DNA of 64,000 bases from an uncultured Clostridium sp. Its GTDB lineage: Bacteria > Bacillota > Clostridia > Clostridiales > Clostridiaceae. Below the pieces are notes generated by a model. The model was not told the DNA's origin. It was given only the letters and a program-made list of their open reading frames with translations, and did no database searches. Location: assembly GCA_934746015.1 (NCBI GenBank), contig CAKVEW010000016.1, positions 1 to 64,000 of the forward strand, given 5' to 3'. Shown here piece after piece: positions 7,994-17,250 of this stretch. The first letter of the stretch is position 1; each line of letters starts with the position of its first letter. Position numbers and translations under genes: made by a program.

Positions 7994-9160
7994 TTACATA
8001 CTTTCTTTTAAGATAGTTACTATTTCTTCATGAGTAAGAACCTTATATCCACCCTTTGCAATAAAAGCTCCCTTTGCAATACCTTCCAACATATCTTCTG
8101 TTGCTCCAAGTTCACTAATATTCATTACAAGTCCTAATTCCTTCATCCATTTTTCCATTTCCACTAGGCCTTCTTTTGCAACTTCTTCATCTGATTTTCC
8201 TGATGGATTTACATTCCATACATTAATTGCAAATCTTTTAAATTTCTCAAGTCCATATGGCATTATATGACGATAATATGGTAATGAAACAGCAGCTAAT
8301 GTCATACCGTGAGTAGCATCAGTATATGCACCCACAGATTGCCCTATCATATGAACCATCCAATCCGTTGTTTTTCCCTTTGCTACAAGAGTGTTCAATG
8401 CCCAAGTTGCAGTCCACATTATATTACTTCTTGCTTCATAATCTCTAGGATTAACAACTGCTATTTTGGAACTATGAATAAGAGATCTCATTAATCCTTC
8501 CATGATATAATCAGAAGTACAATCATCTGTATTTGAGAAGTACTGCTCTGTAATATGATTCATAATATCATAAAATCCAGCTACCATTTGATACTTTGGC
8601 AATGTAAATGTATATGTAGGATTAAGAATTGAGAATTTGGGGAATACATTATCACCAAATACATGACCAATTTTTAGCTTGCTCTTATGGTTTGTAATAA
8701 CTGATCCACCATTCATTTCTGATCCAGTTCCCACCATAGTTAAAATACAACCAACAGGTATAATCTTATTATCTACATCTTCCATACGAAGATAGTATTT
8801 TTCCCATGGATCTTCTACGCAATGTGCTGATACAGATACTGCTTTTGCATAATCACAGCAAGATCCTCCTCCTACAGCAAGAATTAAATCTATATTATTA
8901 TCCTTTGCTATCTTACAACCTTCATAAAGTTTTTCCACTGTAGGATTAGGCATTACTCCTGCATCCTCAAAAATTTCTTTACCATTATCTTTTAATATCT
9001 TTACTACTTCATCATAAATACCATTCTTCTTTATAGAGCCTCCTCCATAAACAAGTTGAACATTCTTTCCATACTTGGAAAGTTCATCTTTTAAATAACT
9101 TAAAGAATCTTCTCCAAAATAAAGCTTAGTTGGGTTTGAATAAATAAAATTTCCTAACAT
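7994..9160 (-). CDS. Iron-containing alcohol dehydrogenase (butanol dehydrogenase/YqhD-like)
   Basis: 388 residues, group III Fe-ADH. The nucleotide-binding GGGS motifs are at LVYGGGSIKKNG (about 38-49) and LAVGGGSCCDYAKA (about 94-107). Later, HGMTLAAVSLPYYRHI supplies one of the metal-binding His residues of the family. The long N-terminal strand FIYSNPTKLYFGEDS is typical of NADPH-dependent BDH/YqhD enzymes that reduce aldehydes. GTAGGAGG precedes the start. It heads the cupin and CMD genes and follows two flavodoxin genes, so it probably belongs to a LysR-controlled aldehyde or quinone stress response. Physiological substrate unknown. Confidence 0.9.
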   Translation of the reverse strand: MLGNFIYSNPTKLYFGEDSLSYLKDELSKYGKNVQLVYGGGSIKKNGIYDEVVKILKDNGKEIFEDAGVMPNPTVEKLYEGCKIAKDNNIDLILAVGGGSCCDYAKAVSVSAHCVEDPWEKYYLRMEDVDNKIIPVGCILTMVGTGSEMNGGSVITNHKSKLKIGHVFGDNVFPKFSILNPTYTFTLPKYQMVAGFYDIMNHITEQYFSNTDDCTSDYIMEGLMRSLIHSSKIAVVNPRDYEARSNIMWTATWALNTLVAKGKTTDWMVHMIGQSVGAYTDATHGMTLAAVSLPYYRHIMPYGLEKFKRFAINVWNVNPSGKSDEEVAKEGLVEMEKWMKELGLVMNISELGATEDMLEGIAKGAFIAKGGYKVLTHEEIVTILKESM

Positions 9161-9295
9161 GTCTTACCTCCTACAATTATAAAAATAAAAGCTAATATTA
9201 TCTTTTCACATATTTAAGTTTATGATACAACTTAAACCTAACTTCAAGTCAATTGTTTTGTTTAACTTTTTTTCATATCATATATTTAAGTCTTC

Positions 9296-9778
9296 TTATA
9301 TACCTAAACTACTAACCCATGATGATAATCTCTCTTTATTCTGTCTTCCATTAAGAAGTTTTCCTGCCTTCCAATTTATATTTGGATATTGCTTCTTTAG
9401 ATTATTTTCACAATTTTCAATTCCACTGCCTCCAGAAGTTGCAAAAGGAATAACTGTCTTTCCTTTAAAGTCATAGCTTTCTAAAAATGTATTTATAATT
9501 GTTGGTGCAATATACCACCATACAGGAAAGCCTAGGAACACTACATCGTAATCTTCAATTTTGGCATCCCTATCTGCTATTTTCGGACGTGAATTAGGAT
9601 TATTCATTTCTACACTACTACGGCTATTCTTATTATGCCAATTTAAATCTTCACTAGTATAATGTACTTCTGGTCTTATTTCATAAAGATCTGAACCTAT
9701 TGCCTCAGCAAGAATTTTTGCTACACTCTCAGTAACCCCACTTGCACTAAAATATGATACTAAAATTTTCTTACTCAT
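9296..9778 (-). CDS. Flavodoxin (cytoplasmic)
   Basis: About 160 residues from the ATG at 9778, which has GGGGGAAG before it; the frame is open a little further upstream. The FMN phosphate loop is [13 protein letters not shown] at the N-terminus. [17 protein letters not shown] and [12 protein letters not shown] are the other FMN-contact loops. The [16 protein letters not shown] segment is typical of the flavodoxin_4 group. It is a close relative of the next gene, which carries a lipoprotein signal, so the pair arose by duplication. Likely an electron carrier or quinone-type reductase for the neighbouring oxidoreductase. Confidence 0.9.
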   Translation of the reverse strand: MSKKILVSYFSASGVTESVAKILAEAIGSDLYEIRPEVHYTSEDLNWHNKNSRSSVEMNNPNSRPKIADRDAKIEDYDVVFLGFPVWWYIAPTIINTFLESYDFKGKTVIPFATSGGSGIENCENNLKKQYPNINWKAGKLLNGRQNKERLSSWVSSLGI

Positions 9779-9850
9779 TTTTCTCTTCCCCCAATTCATA
9801 TTTATTAAAATTAAGTTTTGAAAATATAATTTCTATATATAATTATACTC

Positions 9851-10537
9851 TTATCTTTCAGAATTATTATTTATACTAAGGCTATTTACCCATTCCATTA
9901 TTTCATCTTTAGATTCCTTTCCACTAAACCTTCTACCCTCAAGCCATGTACCACTTCCTGCAAGCTCCTGAAGTGCCTTTGAAGATGAAGCGATATCACT
10001 AGAACCAGAAGTACAAAATGGTATAACTGTTTTTCCAGTGAAATCATAACTTTCTACGAAAGTATCTAAAATTCTTGGAGCCTCTGACCACCAAATCGGA
10101 TAACCTATAAACACATTATCATACTGTTCCATATTTTCTACCCTTCCAGAAATCACTGGTCTACTGGACTTATCATTCATTTCCTTGCTACTACGACTGT
10201 TGTCATTATTATAATCTAAGTCATCTGATGTATATGAAACTTCTGGTAGTATTTCATGTATATCTGCATTAAGTCCTTCTGCCATATTTTCTGCAACCTT
10301 CTTTGTATTTCCTGTACATGAGAAATATACTACAAGAGTTTTGCCCTTATTATTGACTATTTCAGATGTTGTATCTTCTGAGGAGTTGCTCATATTCTCA
10401 TTATCATCTTTATTAGTGTCTTGCTCCTGATAACCACTTGATATATCTGAGTTATTATTCTTTATATTGTTATTACTACAAGCAACTATGGGCAAACACA
10501 AAACTACCATAAATAATATTTTAATAAACTTTTTCAT
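9851..10537 (-). CDS. Lipoprotein-anchored flavodoxin
   Basis: 228 residues. The first 20 form a lipoprotein signal (MKKFIKILFMVVLC, lipobox PIVAC), then a low-complexity Asn/Ser/Asp linker to about residue 65, then a full flavodoxin domain: VVYFSCTGNTKKVA (FMN phosphate loop), VFIGYPIWWSEAPRI, IPFCTSGSSDI. The domain parallels the cytoplasmic paralogue just downstream almost motif for motif. An exported FMN protein implies extracytoplasmic electron transfer. GGAGGGGG precedes the ATG. Confident in the domain and signal; the electron partner is unknown. Confidence 0.9.
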   Translation of the reverse strand: MKKFIKILFMVVLCLPIVACSNNNIKNNNSDISSGYQEQDTNKDDNENMSNSSEDTTSEIVNNKGKTLVVYFSCTGNTKKVAENMAEGLNADIHEILPEVSYTSDDLDYNNDNSRSSKEMNDKSSRPVISGRVENMEQYDNVFIGYPIWWSEAPRILDTFVESYDFTGKTVIPFCTSGSSDIASSSKALQELAGSGTWLEGRRFSGKESKDEIMEWVNSLSINNNSER

Positions 10538-10595
10538 ATTCCCCCTCCAATTTCTATAGATATATCTCTCTTTATTATTAATTTCTATTTAACAA

Positions 10596-10640
10596 TAAAA
10601 AGGCAATAGGAAAAATATAACTTTTCCTATTACCTTTATT
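10596..10640 (-). terminator. Terminator of the lysR gene
   Basis: AAAGGCAATAGGAAAA pairs with TTTTCCTATTACCTTT around a 7-base loop. On the minus strand a T-run follows. It lies downstream of the LysR gene and upstream of the flavodoxin start. Confidence 0.8.
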
Positions 10641-10691
10641 TTAGTACCCTAGTTATTCTATGTCTAATACCTATATCAAATACTCAGAAAT

Positions 10692-11561
10692 TCAATTTAT
10701 GTATTTCTGTAAAAATTGAATAAAAGCAGCTGTTGCAGGTGAGAATGTCTGATGACTTTTCCATGCTAATATGGAGCTTAGTTCTAACTTTGGAGCAAGC
10801 GGAATAAACTTAAGCCCTTCATAATTGGCATCTAACTTCAGACACAAAACAACTCCTGCACCTTTTTGAGCAAGAACTGCACTATTGTATAATAGATTAT
10901 AATAAGAGAATTGTGGAATCTTGTCCACGTATTCACCAAACCAATTTTCTAATTCATTTCTCATTGGCCTACTAGTTGCAGTTATAATTGGGATTCCTGC
11001 TAAATCTTTTGGATGTATTACCTCCCTTTTAGCAAGTTCCATCTCTTCAGAAACTAGTACCCCCCATTCTTCTTTTGTCTTCATATGAATATATGTATAT
11101 TTATCCGTATCAATTGGCTCTATAAGCAATCCAATATCTAGGGTTCCTCTCTCCATTCTTTCCTTTATACTGGAAGTATTGCCACTGTATATCTCATAAC
11201 TTATTAATGGATGTTTCTTTTGAAATTCAATCATAATTTCTGCCAGTTCCCTCATACTTTGCAATTCAGAACACCCAATGCTAATTTCTCCTGAAAGTTC
11301 TTCGCTGCTTTCACTAAGTTCTTTTATAGTCTTATCTGCTAAGGAGACCATTTCCTGAGCCCTACGCTTAAGCATTCTACCTTCATTGGTAAGGACAATA
11401 CTATGATTACTTCTCTTAAACAATGAAACCCCCAGTTCTTCTTCTAACTGCATAAGCTGTCTAGAAAGGGTTGGTTGGCTAACATGTAAAAGTTTCGAAG
11501 CCTTTGTTATATTTTCCTCCTGTGCTACTACAAGAAAATAATTTAAAACACGTAATTCCAT
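10692..11561 (-). CDS. LysR family transcriptional regulator
   Basis: About 289 residues from the ATG at 11561 (MELRVLNYFLVV), chosen because AAGGGG lies nine bases before it. The winged HTH (about 2-60) contains NITKASKLLHVSQPTLSRQL, the LysR signature. The effector domain follows from about 88. It is upstream of, and co-oriented with, the flavodoxin/alcohol dehydrogenase/cupin/CMD genes; similar LysR-headed sets occur in other Firmicutes, so it is the likely activator of that group. It has its own terminator, so it is transcribed separately. Confidence 0.9.
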   Translation of the reverse strand: MELRVLNYFLVVAQEENITKASKLLHVSQPTLSRQLMQLEEELGVSLFKRSNHSIVLTNEGRMLKRRAQEMVSLADKTIKELSESSEELSGEISIGCSELQSMRELAEIMIEFQKKHPLISYEIYSGNTSSIKERMERGTLDIGLLIEPIDTDKYTYIHMKTKEEWGVLVSEEMELAKREVIHPKDLAGIPIITATSRPMRNELENWFGEYVDKIPQFSYYNLLYNSAVLAQKGAGVVLCLKLDANYEGLKFIPLAPKLELSSILAWKSHQTFSPATAAFIQFLQKYIN

Positions 11562-11654
11562 AAACACGCCCCTTTTCCCAATACCCAAATTATACTAATC
11601 CTTATCTTTTGAATTCAAGCTATGCATTAATTGACACATATCTTTATTTGTTAA

Positions 11655-12476
11655 TTATAATAAATATTTTTCTATAACTTCTACGCAACCATCATGATCA
11701 TTATCAGATACAATAACATCAGCTAACCCTTTAATATTCTCATTTGCATTATTCACTGCTATGGCTAGTCCAGCCTTTTTCATTGCTCCTATATCGTTAT
11801 CAGCATCTCCAACTACTATTGTTTCATTTAATGATATTTCAAGATATTCACACAGTTTCTCTAATCCAATTCCTTTATCAATTCCTTTAGCTGATATTTC
11901 TAATGATGTTGTTTCAGCATAAGCTAATTCAACTTCTAACCCACTTTCTAATATCCTTTGTCTTGTCCTTTCTCTTGATTCACTTGTTGTGTGATATATA
12001 TTTAACTTTTCTACAGGAAAAGGTTTTTCATAATATTGTCGATATAAATCCTCCCATTTATCTGTAACTCTCTGATACATCTCTTGATATACTCCCATAT
12101 TATAATCAAACATTTTATCAATTTTATCTTTTTGAACAATAGAATCTTTTGAAAGCAAATGAACCATAGTATCTTCTTCACTAGTTATTTCTAACAACTG
12201 TTTAATAGTTTCAACATCTAATGTTTTTGTATAAATCTTTATATTATTTTTCCTATCAAATACCAAAGCCCCACTAACACAATTAATATATTGTATCTCA
12301 TCAAGAACTTCAAAATATTCTTCTAATTCTGCAGGACATCTTCCAGTATTAAATATCACAATCTTTCCTACTTCTATTGCTTTTTTAATTGCTTGAATAC
12401 TTTTTAGAGATATCTTTTTTTGACTATTTAGTAGAGTTCCATCCATATCAAAAGCTATTAATTTATACTGACTCAC
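11655..12476 (-). CDS. HAD superfamily (Cof-type) sugar-phosphate/nucleotide phosphatase
   Basis: About 273 residues. I start at the GTG at 12476 because AAGGAGAGG sits six bases before it; the longer frame's ATG would place that ribosome site inside the coding sequence. HAD motif I is FDMDGTLLNSQ at the N-terminus, motif II includes IFNTGR, and motif IV is VVGDADNDIGAMKKAG near the C-terminus. The C2 cap and length fit the Cof/YidA group that hydrolyses phosphorylated sugars or cofactors. It is downstream of a DeoR regulator on the same strand, probably its regulator. Confidence 0.88.
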   Translation of the reverse strand: MSQYKLIAFDMDGTLLNSQKKISLKSIQAIKKAIEVGKIVIFNTGRCPAELEEYFEVLDEIQYINCVSGALVFDRKNNIKIYTKTLDVETIKQLLEITSEEDTMVHLLSKDSIVQKDKIDKMFDYNMGVYQEMYQRVTDKWEDLYRQYYEKPFPVEKLNIYHTTSESRERTRQRILESGLEVELAYAETTSLEISAKGIDKGIGLEKLCEYLEISLNETIVVGDADNDIGAMKKAGLAIAVNNANENIKGLADVIVSDNDHDGCVEVIEKYLL

Positions 12477-12546
12477 TTTTATCCTCTCCTTCATATATTT
12501 TCATTAATATATCCTAATAAAAAATTACATGTATTGATAAGAGATC

Positions 12547-13341
12547 CTAATCCAATAATATCAAGTTTCCTTCTTCTAGTTCATCAACTATGTAAATTGG
12601 CACTTTTTTATTCATTTCTTCATATATCTTAATGGAAAGATTATGATCAGTGATAATCCCATCAATTTGATCCCAATTAGCAACTGTATGAATCCCTTTT
12701 TCTTGAAACTTACTACTATCAGCTAAAATAAATACCAAATCACTTCTCTCTATCATTAATTTTTTTGTGGTTAATTCTTGATAAGAATGTGCTGTAGGTC
12801 CTAAGCTATCTAATATACCAGAGGTTCCAAGAAAACATATATCTGCATGAATATGTTTTATAAATTGCTCAGTCCAATTTCCAATCATAGAAAGATTCTT
12901 TTCACGTTTTTTCCCACCAGTTAAAAACACATTATGAATATCTCCATTTAATTGTTCAAAACATGCTATGGAATTTGTAATAATATCCATTTGAGGCATT
13001 CTATTAATATATGGCACACATGCTTGACATGTAGAACCTGAATCTAAAATCATAACATGATAATCTTTCAATAGTTTAACTGCATATTGTGCAATTTCTT
13101 TTTTTTCATCATATTTATTCTTTCTAAATTCAATACTCCTTTCAATACTTAATGGAGATAATGATGCGCCACCATACTCTTTTTTAGCAATTCCTTTTTC
13201 CTCTAGATAAGTTAAATCCTTTCGAATTGTTTCCATGCTCACTTCATACTGTTTTGATAATTCTTTTGCTTTAACATATCCTTTTTTTTCTAGCTGGCTC
13301 GTAATTTCTTCTAGTCTCTTTGTGGTAGGAATCCTCATCAT
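12547..13341 (-). CDS. DeoR family transcriptional regulator
   Basis: About 264 residues. The N-terminal HTH (KAKELSKQYEVSMETIRKDL, about residues 24-43) is the DeoR signature, and the C-terminal half is the sugar-phosphate sensor domain with LDSGSTCQACVPY and FLGTSGI. GAGGTG lies five bases before the ATG I use; a GTG six bases earlier is also in frame. It is paired with the Cof-type phosphatase gene just downstream. DeoR proteins usually respond to a phosphorylated sugar. Confidence 0.88.
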   Translation of the reverse strand: MMRIPTTKRLEEITSQLEKKGYVKAKELSKQYEVSMETIRKDLTYLEEKGIAKKEYGGASLSPLSIERSIEFRKNKYDEKKEIAQYAVKLLKDYHVMILDSGSTCQACVPYINRMPQMDIITNSIACFEQLNGDIHNVFLTGGKKREKNLSMIGNWTEQFIKHIHADICFLGTSGILDSLGPTAHSYQELTTKKLMIERSDLVFILADSSKFQEKGIHTVANWDQIDGIITDHNLSIKIYEEMNKKVPIYIVDELEEGNLILLD

Positions 13342-13454
13342 TTTCACCTCATATTTTTATCTTATACTTCATTTCCTAATTTCAAAACTTGCGATTAGTT
13401 GTGATTTATATATATATTATACATAGAATAATTTAACAATTAAATAGAATAAAA

Positions 13455-13549
13455 TTAATATTTATCTTCATCTGTAATATTCTTGAAAACTACTCTTGCA
13501 GCTTCTATTGTCCATTCTAGTCCATCAACTCTCTATATGTTGACCACAT
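13455..13549 (-). pseudogene. Short broken reading frame
   Basis: A good ribosome site (AAGGAG) and ATG open a frame starting MWSTYRELMD that stops at once, while the -1 frame continues as VDGLEWTIEAARVVF and ends NITDEDKY at a TAA. The two halves overlap by a few codons, so this looks like the joined ends of a longer gene after deletion and a frameshift. I do not recognise the protein. The rest of the gap 13348-13674 holds only AT-rich sequence and the upstream region of the next gene. Confidence 0.35.
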
Positions 13550-13623
13550 ATTTTCTCCTTGCTATAATATATGTAAACAATTAAATCAAGTAATAATGAC
13601 AATTTATTAAGCAAATTAATTAC

Positions 13624-13649
13624 AAAACTGTGTCTTAAGGCACAGTTTT
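13624..13649 (+). promoter_or_regulatory. 5'-leader hairpin of the EFR1 gene
   Basis: AAAACTGTG and CACAGTTTT form a perfect 9-bp stem around TCTTAAGG, ending about 25 bases before the ATG at 13675 and followed by the ribosome site AAGGAG. It could attenuate transcription or stabilise the leader. The broken second copy has a similar but different leader hairpin (GGTGT/ACACC). Confidence 0.45.
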
Positions 13650-13674
13650 AAGTCTCTATGGAAAGGAGTATTTT

Positions 13675-14505
13675 ATGAGAATTACTCACATGACTGTTAT
13701 TTTTTATAGTGCTACTGGAAATACAAGAAAAGTAATTACTAGAATTTCCAAAAATATACAAGAGGTATTGCAAGTTCCTGTTGATTATATTAATTATACT
13801 AGGCCTCAAAATAGACAAGCTTCTCATTCTTTTAGCCCAGAGGAGTTAGTTCTTTTTGCATCCCCTACTTATGCTGGAAGAGTTCCTAACAAAATGTTAC
13901 CTTATATTCAAAGCGCTTTTTTAGGAACAAATACCCCTTCAATTCCTATAATTGTTTATGGTAATAGAAGTTTTGATAATGCTCTTTCTGAGCTTACTGA
14001 TATCCTATCTTCTAAAGGATTTATTCCTTTTTCTGCTGCTGCAATTGCAACTGTTCATGCTTTTTCATCAAATATTGGAACAGCTAGACCAGATGAGAAT
14101 GATTTAAAACTAATAGACTCTTTTTGTAAGACTGCTTCTGAATATCTTTTGAATAGTGAAAATTTATCACCAGTAGAAGTTCCTGGAGAACATCCAGCAG
14201 TTACTTACTATACTCCATTAGGAATAGATAATACTCCTGTAAATTTCTTAAAAGCAAAGCCAAAAACTCATAAAGAGCTTTGTGATAATTGTGGTGCATG
14301 TGCAAAGGCTTGTCCTATGTCGGCAATTGATTTCTCTGATAATACTCTTGTACCAGGAACCTGTATTAAGTGCCAATGTTGCGTTAAAATATGTCACTCA
14401 AAAGCAAAATATTTTGATGATGAAGGATTTATCTCTCATGTTAAGATGTTAGAGGAGCATTATGTTAGAAGAAGTGAACCTTGCTTTTTTCTTCCTATTA
14501 CATAA
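13675..14505 (+). CDS. EFR1-type flavodoxin-ferredoxin fusion protein
   Basis: 276 residues. The N-terminal flavodoxin domain has the FMN loop FYSATGNTRKV at about 10-20, then FASPTYAGRVPNKM. The C-terminal part has two [4Fe-4S] ferredoxin motifs: CDNCGACAKACP and CIKCQCCVKICH. Proteins of this layout (EFR1 family) are cytoplasmic electron carriers of unknown partner in anaerobes. AAGGAG precedes the ATG. A second, disabled copy lies 2.6 kb downstream, nearly identical through most of its length, so the gene was recently duplicated. The PHP gene follows 54 bases downstream. Confidence 0.9.
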   Translation: MRITHMTVIFYSATGNTRKVITRISKNIQEVLQVPVDYINYTRPQNRQASHSFSPEELVLFASPTYAGRVPNKMLPYIQSAFLGTNTPSIPIIVYGNRSFDNALSELTDILSSKGFIPFSAAAIATVHAFSSNIGTARPDENDLKLIDSFCKTASEYLLNSENLSPVEVPGEHPAVTYYTPLGIDNTPVNFLKAKPKTHKELCDNCGACAKACPMSAIDFSDNTLVPGTCIKCQCCVKICHSKAKYFDDEGFISHVKMLEEHYVRRSEPCFFLPIT

Positions 14506-14559
14506 TTAATTTGAATTTAATCTACAAAGTATTATAGGATAAAAGGAGGAGTTTAATTT

Positions 14560-15276
14560 ATGAGTATAAACCAATTAGTGGATTTACACAACCATACCAT
14601 ATGGTCTGATGGTACAAATAAAGTAGATGATTTAATAGAAAATGCCATTAATCATAATATAAGTGCAATTGGTATAACAGATCATTATAATACCTCTAAG
14701 TGTCCATCAATTTCACCCTCAAAATTAAATAGGTATATAAACGCCCTTACAAAATCTAAAATTAAATACGAAAATAAAATAAAGCTAATAAGAGGTATAG
14801 AAATTAACTGCTTACCATTTAATGACTTACACAAAATTCAATATAAAGATATTAATAAATTAGATTATGTACTTCTAGAATATCTTGAGTACTTAAATCC
14901 ATCTATTTCCTTAGATAATATATCTGAATTTATAAGTAATCTAAAAATCAGGGTTGGACTAGCCCATACTGATTTAATTAAATTTGCAAGTAGATATAAG
15001 GATTTAGAAGAAGGTCTAAGAGAAATATTAAAATTCCTAAAAAACAATAATATATTTTGGGAACTTAATATAAATTCTCGTTCCGATCATTACTACAATT
15101 TTATAATAGGCTCAAATGATAATATAAAATTATTAAAAAGATTACTTAAAGAATATGATATAGAGGTAACAGTAGGTTCAGATACTCATGACTTATTGGA
15201 CTACGAATTCAAAAGAATAGAAAAAGCCAATATTTTTTTTAAAGAATATAACTTTTTAAAGGTAGAAAATCTATAA
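14560..15276 (+). CDS. PHP domain phosphoesterase
   Basis: 238 residues. The polymerase-and-histidinol-phosphatase metal site is visible: DLHNHTIWSDG at about 8-18 (HxH), GITDHYN at about 39-45, RGIEINC at about 79-85, GLAHTDL and GSDTHDL near 140 and 208. This set coordinates two or three metals, so an active phosphoesterase is expected, though histidinol phosphatase activity cannot be assumed without his genes nearby. GGAGG precedes the ATG. Possibly co-transcribed with the upstream EFR1 gene. Confidence 0.88.
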   Translation: MSINQLVDLHNHTIWSDGTNKVDDLIENAINHNISAIGITDHYNTSKCPSISPSKLNRYINALTKSKIKYENKIKLIRGIEINCLPFNDLHKIQYKDINKLDYVLLEYLEYLNPSISLDNISEFISNLKIRVGLAHTDLIKFASRYKDLEEGLREILKFLKNNNIFWELNINSRSDHYYNFIIGSNDNIKLLKRLLKEYDIEVTVGSDTHDLLDYEFKRIEKANIFFKEYNFLKVENL

Positions 15277-15305
15277 CTTAATATCAATATAAAGGTGTTG
15301 CCTCA

Positions 15306-15446
15306 CAATGTAAAATGAATAATTAACAATGTAAAATTAAAGGAGAAACTCCGCAAGGAGTTTCTAAAATATATATATTTTTAGTAATTAGTTTCGAATT
15401 ACATGAATAATTCTACATTTTTAATTAAGGAGCTGTTGGACAGCCT
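15306..15446. repeat. Compound hairpin element, copy 1
   Basis: The core is a perfect 9-bp stem AGAAACTCC / GGAGTTTCT with a GCAA tetraloop at 15344-15365. It is followed by a GTAATT/AATTAC hairpin and flanked by degenerate arms (AATGTAAAATG on the left, TTCTACATTTTTAATT on the right). The right end includes GCTGT/ACAGC, which can act as the terminator of the minus-strand YbaK gene. Related blocks occur at 39600-39840, 51268-51490, 52030-52182 and 58970-59025. Confidence 0.6.
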
Positions 15447-15453
15447 CTTTATA

Positions 15454-15921
15454 TTAAACTATCTTACATACATCTATCCACGAAATATATTGTGAATACT
15501 CTTCTAGCTCCTTCATAGAAAGTTCAATTGCACTATTTGAACTACCACAGGCAGGAAAAACAGTTTCAAATCTTTTAAGTGATATATCTAAATATGTTTC
15601 TACTCCTTCATTTACAGCAAAAGGGCAAACCCCTCCAACAGCATGACCAATTAAATACTCTGCTTCATCAAAAGAAAGCATTTTTGCTTTCGTCCCAAAT
15701 TGAGCCTTATACTTAGGATTATCAATTTTTACGTCTCCTGCAGTAACAACTAATATAACTTTATCCCCAACATGAAATGATAATGTTTTTGCAATACGAC
15801 TTTCTTCACAATTTACAGCTTTTGCAGCAAGTGCAACCGTCGCACTTGAAGCATCAAATTCTTGTATTCTTTCTTCAATTCCTAGTTTCTTAAAATATTC
15901 TCTTACTTTCTCAATAGCCAC
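15454..15921 (-). CDS. YbaK/ProX-type aminoacyl-tRNA deacylase
   Basis: 155 residues, one YbaK/aaRS-associated domain. SRIAKTLSFHVGDKVILVV (about 41-59) contains the conserved Lys-Thr-Leu strand, and IGHAVGGVCPFAV (about 92-104) is the conserved Gly-Pro loop. Family members hydrolyse mischarged tRNA such as Cys-tRNA(Pro) or Ala-tRNA(Pro) in trans; which one is unclear. Translation probably starts at GTG with AGGAGG before it. It is isolated between a repeat element and a duplicated EFR1 copy. Confidence 0.88.
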   Translation of the reverse strand: MAIEKVREYFKKLGIEERIQEFDASSATVALAAKAVNCEESRIAKTLSFHVGDKVILVVTAGDVKIDNPKYKAQFGTKAKMLSFDEAEYLIGHAVGGVCPFAVNEGVETYLDISLKRFETVFPACGSSNSAIELSMKELEEYSQYISWIDVCKIV

Positions 15922-16248
15922 TTTTTATCCTCCTATGTTTTCACTAATTCATTATAACTATTATACAATAAACTCTATTTAATATAATAGAAAATTCAAA
16001 TTATTTAAATTAACACTATACTTTATGAATGAAAAGGCTACATTTACAACTCTCTAAATGCACATAAATTAAATTTAAATAAAATTCTTTTATTACTCTG
16101 AAAACTTAAATTGACCAAAAATATTGTCATTGTTATAATTTATGTAAACTATTAAATTAAGCAATTATAGTGAACTTAAGAATAAAATTAGGTGTAAACA
16201 CCGTATTTAAAAACACCATTTTAAATTTCTATTGAAAGGAAGTATCTT

Positions 16249-17080
16249 ATGAAAATCACTCATATAACTATTGTTTTTTTATAGTGCAACAGGAAATACA
16301 AGAAAAGTAATTATTAGAATTTCAAAAAACATTCAAGAAATATTGCAAGTTCCTATTAATTATGTAAACTACACTAGACCTCAAAATAGACAAGCTTCTC
16401 ATTCTTTTAGCCCAGAGGAGTTAGTTCTTTTTGCATCACCTACTTATGCTGGAAGAATTCCTAACAAAATGTTGCCTTATATTCAAAGTGCTTTTTTAGG
16501 AACAAATACCCCCACAATTCCTATAATTGTTTATGGTAATAGAAGTTTTGATAATGCTCTTTCTTAGCTTACTGATATCCTATCTTCTAAAGGATTTATT
16601 CCTTTTTCTGCTGCTACAATTGCAACTGTTCATGCTTTTTCATCAGATATTGGAACAGCTAGACCAGATGAGAATGATTTAAAACTAATAGACTCTTTTT
16701 GTAAGACTGCTTCTGAATATCTTTTGAATAGTGAAAATTTATCCTCAGTAGAAGTTCCTGGAGAACATCCAGCAGTTACTTACTATACTCCATTAGGCAT
16801 AGATAATACCCCTGTAAATTTCTTAAAAGCAAAGCCAAAAACTCATAAAGAGCTTTGTGATAATTGTGGTGCATGTGCAAAGGATTGTCCCATGTCAGCA
16901 ATTGACTTCTCTGATAATACTCTTGTACCAGGAACCTGTATTAAGTGCCAATGTTGCGTAAAAATATGCCACTCTAAAGCAAAGTATTTTGATTATGAGG
17001 GATTTCTTTCTCATGTTCATATGTTAGAAGAACATTATGTTAGAAGAAGTGAACCTTGCTTTTTTCTTCCTATTACATAA
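16249..17080 (+). pseudogene. Disabled second copy of the EFR1 flavodoxin-ferredoxin gene
   Basis: Aligned with the intact copy at 13675-14505 the sequence is nearly identical over the whole length. Two lesions break it: a T-run near codon 10 has one extra T and shifts the frame into a TAG, and in the middle the GAG of the intact copy has become TAG (just after FDNALS). The promoter-proximal region (TATAAT...ATGTAAAC) and ribosome site are kept. Both [4Fe-4S] motifs remain readable. The duplication is recent. The gap 15922-16248 before it holds only AT-rich sequence plus this leader. Confidence 0.88.
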
Positions 17081-17172
17081 TTAAATCTTATCTTATTCAT
17101 GAATTAATGTAACTTACTATAATCTTTTATAAATAGAGAATATATTCGTAAGTTTCTTAAAGATAAAAGCAA

Positions 17173-17216
17173 AAATGCACAAGCAACTTTATATAAATTA
17201 TGTTGCTTGTGCAAAA
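17173..17216. terminator. Bidirectional terminator
   Basis: GCACAAGCAAC pairs with GTTGCTTGTGC around a 14-base AT loop, with A-runs on the left and AAAA on the right. It separates the convergent EFR1 pseudogene (plus) and the lipoprotein gene (minus). Confidence 0.85.
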
Positions 17217-17250
17217 CTTATCCCTTGTAAGTAATTTTGCTATTCTAATA

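Noticed and set aside
16271..17080. Two separate short genes for a flavodoxin and a ferredoxin
   Set aside because: They align end to end with the intact EFR1 gene and are split by a frameshift and a nonsense change; a pseudogene is the simpler reading.
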